A stretch of 5,964 nucleotides of DNA from Clostridiales bacterium (GTDB lineage: Bacteria; Bacillota; Clostridia; Lachnospirales; WRAX01). Position 1 is the first letter of the stretch; each line of letters starts with the position of its first letter. Below are positions 1 to 5,622 of the stretch, piece after piece. Position numbers and translations under genes: made by a program. The stretch lies in assembly GCA_031271375.1 (NCBI GenBank), contig JAISVU010000402.1, forward strand, positions 1 to 5,964, read 5' to 3'. The notes under the pieces were generated by a model. That model searched no databases. It worked only from the letters and a program-made list of their open reading frames with translations, and was not told the origin of the DNA.

Positions 1-666
1 GCGATGGTCTACGACCTCTCGCCGTCAGACGTGCTGACGGTGGATAAAAAGGCAATGACCGTAAGCAGCTATGCCGTATGGAAAATCACCGATCCGCTGA
101 GGTTTATGCAGAATATCGGTTTCGAGAATGAAGCGCTGCGCCGCATAGATATGTCCGTTTACACATCGGTTAAGAACCTGATAAGCACGATGGAGCAGAC
201 CGACGTGATCAGCGCGAGGGGCCTTGAACTCAATCAAAGCATCACCGCTAACGTCCGTGACCAAATGGAGGCTTACGGCATCGAGATCGTGGATATCCAG
301 ATAAAACAGTTTGACTTGCCCCAGGATAATAAAGAGGCTGTCTACACCCGCATGATCAGCGAAAGAAGCCAGATAGCCGCCGAGTACACGGCGGAGGGCA
401 AGGAGGAAGCGGATAAGATCCGCAATAGCGCCGACAAGGACGCCGCCCTGCTTATATCCGAGGCCAGGGCAAAGTCCGAGCAGCTCAGGGGCGAAGGCGA
501 AAGCGCGTATATGAGCATCCTTGCCGAGGCTTACAAGACGCCGGAGCGCGCCGAGTTTTATGAGTTCGTGCGGTCGCTTGAGGCGTTGAAGGTGTCCTTA
601 GCTGGAGATACTACGCTGATTCTTCCGATAGATTCGCCGCTGACGAAGTGGCTGATTACGGAATAG
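1..666 (+). CDS. hflC: HflC-like SPFH-domain protein, 5' end missing
   Basis: This is the C-terminal part (about 221 residues) of an HflC-type SPFH/band-7 protein. The frame is open to the first base of the window, so the gene starts upstream. HflC partners with HflK in a membrane complex that surrounds and modulates the FtsH protease; that role is family knowledge. What is visible is the second half of the SPFH domain (from about YDLSPSDVLTVDKK, then SYAVWKITDPLRF), the motif around IEIVDIQIKQFDLP, and a long charged helical stretch rich in Glu, Ala and Lys (roughly residues 115-170) typical of the coiled-coil region. It ends with the HflC-like FYEFVRSLEAL and a hydrophobic tail. The N-terminal membrane anchor and roughly 70 residues must lie outside the window, and hflK would be expected further upstream. 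The stop lies 10 bases before the hydrolase gene, which suggests one transcript. Confidence 0.88.
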   Translation, partial: AMVYDLSPSDVLTVDKKAMTVSSYAVWKITDPLRFMQNIGFENEALRRIDMSVYTSVKNLISTMEQTDVISARGLELNQSITANVRDQMEAYGIEIVDIQIKQFDLPQDNKEAVYTRMISERSQIAAEYTAEGKEEADKIRNSADKDAALLISEARAKSEQLRGEGESAYMSILAEAYKTPERAEFYEFVRSLEALKVSLAGDTTLILPIDSPLTKWLITE

Positions 667-676
667 GGGAATACTT

Positions 677-1597
677 ATGGCTGATAAAGAGGGATTCTAC
701 GATTCATCAAACGGAAAGGACAAAGTAGCTTATTATATCTGGCTGCCGGAGAGCGGTGATGTTAAGGGCTTTGTTCAGCTTGTCCACGGGATGATAGAGC
801 ACAGCGGGCGATACGAACACTTCGCTCGCTTTTTGAATAAGAACGGTTACGGCGCGGTTATGAACGATCATATCGGCCACGGGAAAACGGCCCCGGCCGG
901 GGCTTTGGGCCTCATCGCCGCGGACGGCGGCGGGGTTATGGCCGAGGATGTTCACAAGCTCACGGAGATCATAAAATCAGAATACGGCAACCCGAAAATC
1001 TTCCTGCTGGGACACAGCATGGGCTCTTTCGTGGCCCGCCTGTACTGTACCCGCTACGGAGCGGAGCTCTCCGGGGCTCTCTTTTCCGGCACCAGCGGCG
1101 GCGGCTATTTAATACATACCATGTGGCTGCTGACCCGCCTTACGGCGCTGTTTAAAGGCGACGAAGCGCCTGGACATTTCATCGCGGGCCTGACCCAAAA
1201 ACAGTATAACCGCGCGCATCCAGGCACGACGGGCAGGGAGTGGCTGTCCAGAGACCCGGAAGTATGGAAGGGCGACGACCCACTGTGCCGGTTTACGTTC
1301 AGTCTAGGCGCCTATAAAGCTCTGTTTAAACTTATCCTGGACGTAAACGACCCTTCGTGGTTCCGCGCTTATCCCAAAGATCTGCCCACATTCCTGTTCT
1401 CGGGCCTTGAAGACCCCGTCGGCGATTTCGGCAAGGGCGTGCTGAAGACATATAAAGACCTGGTTGACGCGGGTAACGCGAACGTCTATATTAAGCTCTA
1501 CGAGGATGGGCGGCATGAAATGTTGAATGAGCTTAATAAGGACGAGGTTTATACGGAGGCGCTGGATTTTATTGAGGAATGCTTTAGCAAAGCATAG
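677..1597 (+). CDS. alpha/beta hydrolase, monoacylglycerol lipase type (Hydrolase_4)
   Basis: A 306-residue serine hydrolase of the alpha/beta fold, close in style to monoacylglycerol lipases and lysophospholipases. Visible elements are the oxyanion-hole motif with its usual neighbourhood (VHGMIEHSGRYEHFA, H37-G38), the DHIGHGKT segment typical of this family, the nucleophile elbow GHSMGS with Ser114, a probable acid Asp246 (GLEDPVGD) and the catalytic His280 (DGRHEMLNE). The triad is complete. The middle region at about 140-210 would form the lid. No signal peptide is seen, so it is probably cytoplasmic or loosely membrane-associated. The start is supported by AGGGGA at 665-670, six bases before the ATG. 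It follows the hflC-like stop by 10 bases and ends 3 bases before the next gene, so it is probably part of that operon. The substrate is inferred only by family resemblance. Confidence 0.88.
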   Translation: MADKEGFYDSSNGKDKVAYYIWLPESGDVKGFVQLVHGMIEHSGRYEHFARFLNKNGYGAVMNDHIGHGKTAPAGALGLIAADGGGVMAEDVHKLTEIIKSEYGNPKIFLLGHSMGSFVARLYCTRYGAELSGALFSGTSGGGYLIHTMWLLTRLTALFKGDEAPGHFIAGLTQKQYNRAHPGTTGREWLSRDPEVWKGDDPLCRFTFSLGAYKALFKLILDVNDPSWFRAYPKDLPTFLFSGLEDPVGDFGKGVLKTYKDLVDAGNANVYIKLYEDGRHEMLNELNKDEVYTEALDFIEECFSKA

Positions 1598-1600
1598 GAG

Positions 1601-1906
1601 ATGATAAATAATGAGCTTATATATGGGGAACTTCTTGGGCCTAGAGTAACCGGTGTCCATACTATTACAGACTATCAGTTATTGCTAACATTCAACAATA
1701 ACGAGAGGCGGATATTTGACGCAAAACCCCTATTGAAGTTAAAAGTATTCGAGCCGCTCCGTAACGAAGCTATTTTTAATGCTGTTAAAGTATCTTACGG
1801 CTCTATTATGTGGCCGCAGGATATAGATTATTGCCCTGATACACTATACATTGAAAGCGTTCCCGAGCAAGACTTTTTTGATATATCGGTTTCCGGCGGC
1901 TCATAA
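1601..1906 (+). CDS. DUF2442 domain protein
   Basis: A 101-residue protein whose middle (about residues 14-85) reads like DUF2442: PRVTGVHTITDYQLLLTF, then RRIFDAKPLL, then a segment around SYGSIMWPQDIDYCPDTLYIES. The biochemical function is unknown; relatives are often found beside DUF4160 genes in toxin-antitoxin-like pairs, but no such partner is seen here. The start is uncertain. The only in-frame ATG is at 1601, directly abutting the AGGAG at 1596-1600 with no spacer. That same AGGAG is ideally placed for an out-of-frame ATG at 1611, which gives only a 12-codon frame. The gene is about 40% G+C by my count, clearly lower than its neighbours, and its codons favour A/T, which hints at recent acquisition or weak expression. 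It converges on murA with a 26-base gap. Confidence 0.75.
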   Translation: MINNELIYGELLGPRVTGVHTITDYQLLLTFNNNERRIFDAKPLLKLKVFEPLRNEAIFNAVKVSYGSIMWPQDIDYCPDTLYIESVPEQDFFDISVSGGS

Positions 1907-1932
1907 CTTCATCCCCATTACCTAATGATACC

Positions 1933-3195
1933 CTACTCCACCCTTATAATTCGCGCCCCCAGCTGCCGCAGCTTCTCGTCAATACGGTCATAGCCGCGTT
2001 CCAGGTGGAAGATATCCGTTACCTCGGTCTGGCCGCCGGCGGCAAGCGCGGCGACGATTAGCGCGGCCCCGGCCCGCAGGTCTGTCGCCTTTACATGGCA
2101 TCCCGTGAGGCGCTCCACTCCGGTGATTACCGCCGTGCGGGAGTCTATTTTTATGTCGGCGCCCATGCGCTTCATCTCGGCGGCGTGCATAAAGCGGTTC
2201 TCGAAGACGGTCTCCACCACCATTCCGCGGCCCTGGGCCGTAAGCAGCAGCGCCATCAGCTGGGCTTGCATATCCGTGGGGAAGCCTGGGTAAGGAAGGG
2301 TTTTTAAGTCTGTGGATTTTAAACGTTCTTCCGGGCTCTGTACGTGGAGCAGGCCGTTGTTCACGGTTATCTCGGCGCCCATCTCGCGCAGCTTCATAAT
2401 TATGGGCTTTAAATGTTCGGCTATCGCGTTCTCCAGCACGATATTGCCGCCGGGCTTTGCGCACGCGGCAGCGATTAAGGTTCCCGCTTCAATGCGATCC
2501 GGGATGATCGTATATTCCCCGCCGCGCAGGCTTTCAACGCCGTTAATCGTGATAATGTCCGTTCCCGCGCCGCTTATATCCGCCCCGGCGGAAACGAGGA
2601 AATTCGCGAGGTCGGTTATCTCCGGTTCCTGGGCGCAGTTATGCAGGACGCTCCGCCCCTCGGCCAGCGTCGCTCCCATCATTATGTTCTCGGTAGCGCC
2701 TACCGACGGAAAGTCCAAATAGATTTCCGTGCCTTTCAAGCGCTTCGCCGTGGCTTCCACATAGCCGTGCTCCAGGTTTATCTCGGCGCCCAGCGCGGCG
2801 AAGCCCTTTAAATGCAAATCCACCGGCCGCACGCCTATCGCGCATCCGCCTGGCAGGACGGTTCGTACCTTTTTAAAACGCGCAAGGAGCGGGCCCATGA
2901 TTAAAAACGAAGCCCTTATCTTGCTGATAAGCTCGTAATCCGCGTCGAATTTGCCGGCGGAGGGGGCCGTAATGCTCATAGTCTCGGTCTTCTTGTCCCA
3001 CTCCGTTTTCCCGCCGAGGCTCTCAAGGATATTCTGCATCACAAAAATATCCGTGAGCGCCGGAACGTCATGGACTATACATTTTTTTCTTGCCATCAGC
3101 GCCGCCGCCATTATCGGCAGGGCGGCGTTCTTGCTGCCGCTTACCCGCGCCTTGCCGTTCAGCGGCGGGCTCTCTTCGATAATAAACTTACTCAT
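1933..3195 (-). CDS. murA: UDP-N-acetylglucosamine 1-carboxyvinyltransferase (MurA)
   Basis: Full-length MurA (420 residues, the usual family size). This cytoplasmic enzyme transfers enolpyruvate from PEP to UDP-GlcNAc, the first committed step of peptidoglycan synthesis. The active-site landmarks are present: Lys22-Asn23 in SGSKNA near the N terminus, Arg94 in KIRAS, the loop PGGCAIGVRPVDLHL carrying Cys118 (the residue alkylated by fosfomycin in classical MurA), Asp308 in GFPTDMQAQ and the C-terminal arginines Arg374 (DLRAG) and Arg400 (ERGYDRI). Because Cys118 is Cys rather than Asp, the enzyme is expected to be fosfomycin-sensitive; that is inference. Alignment with the conserved MurA N terminus fixes the start, yet no good Shine-Dalgarno sequence precedes it. 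Many Bacillota have two paralogues (MurA and MurZ), and which one this is cannot be decided here. It diverges from the STAS operon across 95 bases. Confidence 0.97.
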   Translation of the reverse strand: MSKFIIEESPPLNGKARVSGSKNAALPIMAAALMARKKCIVHDVPALTDIFVMQNILESLGGKTEWDKKTETMSITAPSAGKFDADYELISKIRASFLIMGPLLARFKKVRTVLPGGCAIGVRPVDLHLKGFAALGAEINLEHGYVEATAKRLKGTEIYLDFPSVGATENIMMGATLAEGRSVLHNCAQEPEITDLANFLVSAGADISGAGTDIITINGVESLRGGEYTIIPDRIEAGTLIAAACAKPGGNIVLENAIAEHLKPIIMKLREMGAEITVNNGLLHVQSPEERLKSTDLKTLPYPGFPTDMQAQLMALLLTAQGRGMVVETVFENRFMHAAEMKRMGADIKIDSRTAVITGVERLTGCHVKATDLRAGAALIVAALAAGGQTEVTDIFHLERGYDRIDEKLRQLGARIIRVE

Positions 3196-3290
3196 AATGT
3201 TATTATTGCCAAAATTGACAATATCTATTTAATAATTATTAGGAAATGTGTATAATAGGAATGAGCGCAAAATAATATCGGGAGGAACTT
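3196..3290. promoter_or_regulatory. divergent AT-rich promoter region between murA and the STAS operon
   Basis: This 95-base gap separates two divergent genes and must hold the start signals for both. It is much more AT-rich than the coding DNA. For the + strand operon there is a perfect TATAAT at 3251-3256 with a poor -35 (TTTAAT, 3228-3233, 17-base spacer). There is also a perfect TTGACA at 3215-3220 with only a weak partner at 3237-3242 (TATTAG, 16-base spacer). Overlapping these is a sigmaB-like pair, ATTTAA at 3227-3232 and GTGTAT at 3248-3253. For murA on the - strand several TATTAT-like hexamers exist but none stands out with a good -35. Which element is used cannot be told from sequence. 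Confidence 0.6.
3280..3286 (+). promoter_or_regulatory. strong ribosome binding site of the STAS gene
   Basis: GGGAGGA lies four bases before the ATG at 3291 and is a near-perfect Shine-Dalgarno sequence. It fixes the start of the STAS gene. It is the strongest such site in the module: the two kinase genes that follow have weak sites or rely on coupling to the upstream stop. This would fit the usual excess of the antagonist over its kinase, which is inference. Confidence 0.8.
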
Positions 3291-3608
3291 ATGGATTACG
3301 AAATGGTCGCTGAGTACAACAATGCTAAACGTCTGTGGGAAATCAACGCCTCAGGGGAAATAGATATCTTCAACTCCGGCGAGTTTAAAGACGAAGTGAG
3401 CGCGTTGATAAAGGAGAAGCCCGCAGATATCTGTATCGACTGCGGGAACCTCAAGTATATCGACAGCACCGGGCTAGGGGCTATGGTAGCCTTGCTTAAA
3501 TCCGTCAGGGAATACGGCGGGCGCATGACGCTGCGAAACGTGGGGAGCAATATGCAGCGGCTTCTTCAGATAACCAGTCTGGATAAGTCGTTCCATGCGG
3601 AAGGGTAG
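3291..3608 (+). CDS. STAS-domain anti-sigma-factor antagonist (RsbV/SpoIIAA-like)
   Basis: A 105-residue single-domain STAS protein. In RsbV and SpoIIAA the unphosphorylated form binds the anti-sigma kinase and releases the sigma factor; phosphorylation on a conserved serine switches this off. The hallmark is seen here: KYIDSTGLGAMVALLK, with Ser59 as the expected phosphorylation site (Thr60 beside it) after the strand ICIDCGNLKYID. The N-terminal strands carry ASGEIDIFNSGEFKD, the usual GEID/NS pattern of the family. The protein is cytoplasmic, with no membrane segment. It is first in an operon with two HATPase proteins and a PP2C phosphatase, exactly the partners expected. It is not called SpoIIAA, because no sigF gene follows, nor RsbV, because no sigB gene is present. 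Confidence 0.93.
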   Translation: MDYEMVAEYNNAKRLWEINASGEIDIFNSGEFKDEVSALIKEKPADICIDCGNLKYIDSTGLGAMVALLKSVREYGGRMTLRNVGSNMQRLLQITSLDKSFHAEG

Positions 3609-3616
3609 GCGCTGAT

Positions 3617-4033
3617 ATGGCTGATAAAGAAGGCAGTATGGACACTATTGAGCTCTCGCTTCCGGCGAACGCCGCTTACGTCACCGCGGCAAGGCAAACC
3701 GCTCAGTCCATTGCGGGGCGGGCGGGATTTGACGCCGACGAGGTGGAGGAAGTCAAGTCCGCCGTATCAGAGGCATGTAACTATTGCATAAAAAAATTGG
3801 CGGCGAACGGGGCAGGAAGTTTTAAAATCGTATTCTCGCCCGGCAAGGGAAGGATTGAAATAAAAATAACCTGTCCTACCGCGGGATATGGCGACGACGG
3901 GGAGGATGATTACAGCCTTACCCTGATAAGGGGCCAAATGGAGACCTTTGTCATAACCGAAACCGACACGGGCATTGAAATGGTCATGTCTAAGCGGCAT
4001 ATGTATGGGTTCTTGGACTCCGGGCTGTATTGA
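3617..4033 (+). CDS. RsbW-like HATPase protein with degenerate ATP-binding boxes (possible pseudokinase)
   Basis: A 138-residue protein with the layout of an anti-sigma-factor serine kinase of the RsbW/SpoIIAB family. An N-terminal segment IELSLPANAAYVTAARQTAQ is followed by a helix EVKSAVSEAC, strands IEIKITC, SLTLIRGQMET and a final GIEMVMSKRH. The nucleotide-binding motifs are eroded. The N-box SEACNYCIKKL keeps Glu52, but the magnesium-binding Asn position (Glu+4) is Tyr56, with an Asn one residue earlier. The G1 box DxGxG reads CPTAG (Asp to Cys86, first Gly to Thr88). The G2 glycine is Ser100, and the ATP-lid region is very short. ATP binding is therefore doubtful. The start at 3617 has a modest GGTAGG upstream; an alternative ATG at 3638, preceded by AAGAAGG, fits the family N terminus equally well. 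The gene sits 8 bases after the STAS gene and 3 bases before the second HATPase gene. Confidence 0.85.
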   Translation: MADKEGSMDTIELSLPANAAYVTAARQTAQSIAGRAGFDADEVEEVKSAVSEACNYCIKKLAANGAGSFKIVFSPGKGRIEIKITCPTAGYGDDGEDDYSLTLIRGQMETFVITETDTGIEMVMSKRHMYGFLDSGLY

Positions 4034-4036
4034 TTA

Positions 4037-4465
4037 ATGGGCACAAAGTTCGAATTGAGCTTCTCCAGCGGTATGGGGCACGTAAAGCCTACGCTGGCGA
4101 GGTTTATGAGGTATTTGGATGATACGTTCCCCGGGGCCTGTGCAGAAGCCTTGTCGGATATAAGGCTGATCCTAAGCGAGCTGCTATTCAACGCAGTGAT
4201 CCACGGAAACGGGAACGACACAAAAAAAACCGTCCGGCTGGAAGCGGAGACAGGGGGCGGTTATTTGCAATGCTTTATTACGGATCAGGGAGACGGGTTT
4301 GATTATGCCTCGGTGTTAAGCAGCTTTTCATCATGCCCGGGGGACTGCCTTGAGAGCGATCATGGCCGGGGCGTTCAGCTTGCCCGCTGCCTTTCGGACG
4401 GGTTTGAATATATGCCCCCGGGAAACAGGGTTTTTTTTAAGAAAAAGGTGACAAGGCATGGATAA
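4037..4465 (+). CDS. HATPase-domain anti-sigma-type serine kinase (intact boxes)
   Basis: A 142-residue stand-alone Bergerat-fold ATPase domain, likely the working serine kinase for the neighbouring STAS protein. The motifs are intact: the N-box ILSELLFNAVIHGNG with Glu48 and Asn52, the G1 box TDQGDGFD with Asp83, Gly85 and Gly87, and the G2 box DHGRGVQLARCLSD with Gly110 and Gly112. It belongs to a different branch from the preceding protein; the AVIHGN version of the N-box resembles kinases encoded beside response regulator-PP2C phosphatases. No good Shine-Dalgarno sequence is seen before the ATG. The upstream stop lies only three bases away (TGATTAATG), so translation is probably coupled. 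Its end overlaps the phosphatase gene by 8 bases. Its partner (a sigma factor or another protein) is not in the window. Confidence 0.88.
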   Translation: MGTKFELSFSSGMGHVKPTLARFMRYLDDTFPGACAEALSDIRLILSELLFNAVIHGNGNDTKKTVRLEAETGGGYLQCFITDQGDGFDYASVLSSFSSCPGDCLESDHGRGVQLARCLSDGFEYMPPGNRVFFKKKVTRHG

Positions 4466-5606
4466 ACTGTTACTAGTGGATTCTGACGCGTATGAAGGCG
4501 AGCTTGTTCAAAAGTGCCTCGCGAGAGCCGGTTATGACGTGATGATGGTTACGGGTGCCGCTGGGATATCGGCCAAGATAAGGATGGTAAAACCCGATTT
4601 AATCATCATCAGAGCCGCGCTTGATAAAGAAAGCGGTTATGATGTGTGCAAGCGCCTTAAAGAATCCGGCAAAACGGAATATATCCCTGTTTTATTGCTG
4701 TGTGATAAGGATGAGGCGCTGCGTGCGGTGGAAGCCGGAGCCGACGATCATTTGTCAGTGGAAAACGAGCCGCACCAGCTGTTATCCAAAACCAACACGC
4801 TGCTGCGAATCAAGCGTTTGAGCGACCAGCTCAAGGATCAATATATGGAATTGGAAGCGAAAGACCGTCTATTGAATTCTCAGCTAAAGATGGCGATGAA
4901 GGTCCAGCGTTCCATTGTAAAGGAATATGATATAAACTACGGGGGAGCTCATATCTATTCACGGTATGTCCCTGCGCTGGAGATAGGCGGCGACTATTAC
5001 GACGTTATAACCTCCGATGGTGACCGAATAACCATTCTTGTGGGCGATGTGTCGGGCCACGGTATCTCCTCGGCGCTCCTCGTGGCTATGCTCCATTCAA
5101 TGGCCAGGGGACTGGCTTCAAGATATTCAGATCCGGGGAAGTTTCTCTCGCGGATGAACCAAAACTTTTTACGGACGTTCGAAAACCGGGACAGCCAGAT
5201 GTATGTGAGCATGTTCTGCGCCGTTATAAACATCCGCGACATGACCATCACATACTCCAATGCCGGGCATGTCCTGCCTATACATCTGTGCAAGGACGAA
5301 AAAACAGCCGTGGAGATGTATTCGGCGGGGAAGCCGATAGGGATGATGAACGATTCTTATTACGAGAACATAACCAGGGAGTATAAAACGGGCGACATTC
5401 TGGTGTTCCACACCGACGGCCTCAGCGATAATAACTCCCTTGACATGGATTTTATTGAGTGGCTAAAGAAATACCTGCTGGATAACGAGGATCAGGAACT
5501 GGACATTATGGCCGACGCAATACTGGGGATTAACGGGCTCTCGTCCAGGGACGAAAGCGATAAATACCGGATGGACGATATGAGCCTTGTGCTGTGTAGA
5601 TTGTAA
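4458..5606 (+). CDS. SpoIIE/RsbU-type PP2C phosphatase with N-terminal pseudo-receiver domain
   Basis: A 382-residue two-domain cytoplasmic protein. Residues 1-118 have the fold signature of a response-regulator receiver (KLLLVDSD, PDLIII, GYDVCKRLK, PVLLLC, AVEAGADDHL). The phosphorylation site is gone: Arg52 is at the acceptor Asp position, Ser9 replaces one acidic residue, Cys82 the Thr/Ser, and Val101 the conserved Lys. Residues 119-153 form a probable coiled-coil linker ending in AMKVQRSI. Residues 165-382 are the PP2C/SpoIIE phosphatase with metal-binding motifs intact: GGDYYD (Asp179), VGDVSGHG (Asp197), SNAGH, AGKPIG, HTDGLSD (Asp320) and the terminal DDMSLVL (Asp373/Asp374). The expected role is dephosphorylation of the STAS protein at 3291-3608. 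The start overlaps the preceding gene by 8 bases, with AAAGGTG 7 bases upstream. Confidence 0.93.
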   Translation: MDKLLLVDSDAYEGELVQKCLARAGYDVMMVTGAAGISAKIRMVKPDLIIIRAALDKESGYDVCKRLKESGKTEYIPVLLLCDKDEALRAVEAGADDHLSVENEPHQLLSKTNTLLRIKRLSDQLKDQYMELEAKDRLLNSQLKMAMKVQRSIVKEYDINYGGAHIYSRYVPALEIGGDYYDVITSDGDRITILVGDVSGHGISSALLVAMLHSMARGLASRYSDPGKFLSRMNQNFLRTFENRDSQMYVSMFCAVINIRDMTITYSNAGHVLPIHLCKDEKTAVEMYSAGKPIGMMNDSYYENITREYKTGDILVFHTDGLSDNNSLDMDFIEWLKKYLLDNEDQELDIMADAILGINGLSSRDESDKYRMDDMSLVLCRL

Positions 5607-5622
5607 AAGGGGGAGTATATCG

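Noticed and set aside
22..40. Perfect inverted repeat CCGTCAG-ACGTG-CTGACGG
   Set aside because: It is inside the conserved SPSDVLTV segment of the HflC-like protein. Seven-base stems with short loops are expected about once or twice in a window this size.
890..903. A 14-base perfect palindrome GCCCCGGCCGGGGC followed by TTT, resembling a terminator or protein-binding site
   Set aside because: It lies inside the hydrolase coding region and encodes a sensible Ala-Pro-Ala-Gly stretch. The loop would be only four bases, the T run is short, and one such palindrome in about 6 kb of GC-rich coding DNA is not surprising.
1907..1932. Possible bidirectional terminator in the convergent gap between the DUF2442 gene and murA
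   Set aside because: The 26 bases contain no stem-loop and no T run in either direction, so transcripts probably end further on or overlap.
1988..2845. Long open frames on both strands inside murA
   Set aside because: They are side effects of GC-rich murA codons. They show low-complexity Arg/Gly/Pro or Ser/Ala composition, no recognised domain and no good ribosome binding sites.
3239..3262. SigmaH-like promoter (AGGAAAT and GAAT), which would fit a spoIIA-type operon
   Set aside because: The gap between the elements is 11 bases, about three too short for the sigmaH consensus, and the purine positions before each element do not match.
3291..4033. Identity as the sporulation operon spoIIAA-spoIIAB-sigF
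   Set aside because: The second protein lacks SpoIIAB catalytic residues, no sigF gene follows, and a second HATPase and an RsbU-like phosphatase are present, which spoIIA does not have.
4431..4438. T8 run near the 3' end of the second HATPase gene as a phase-variation tract
   Set aside because: It encodes Phe-Phe in a conserved final strand position, and eight bases is short for slippage-driven phase variation. No other evidence supports it.
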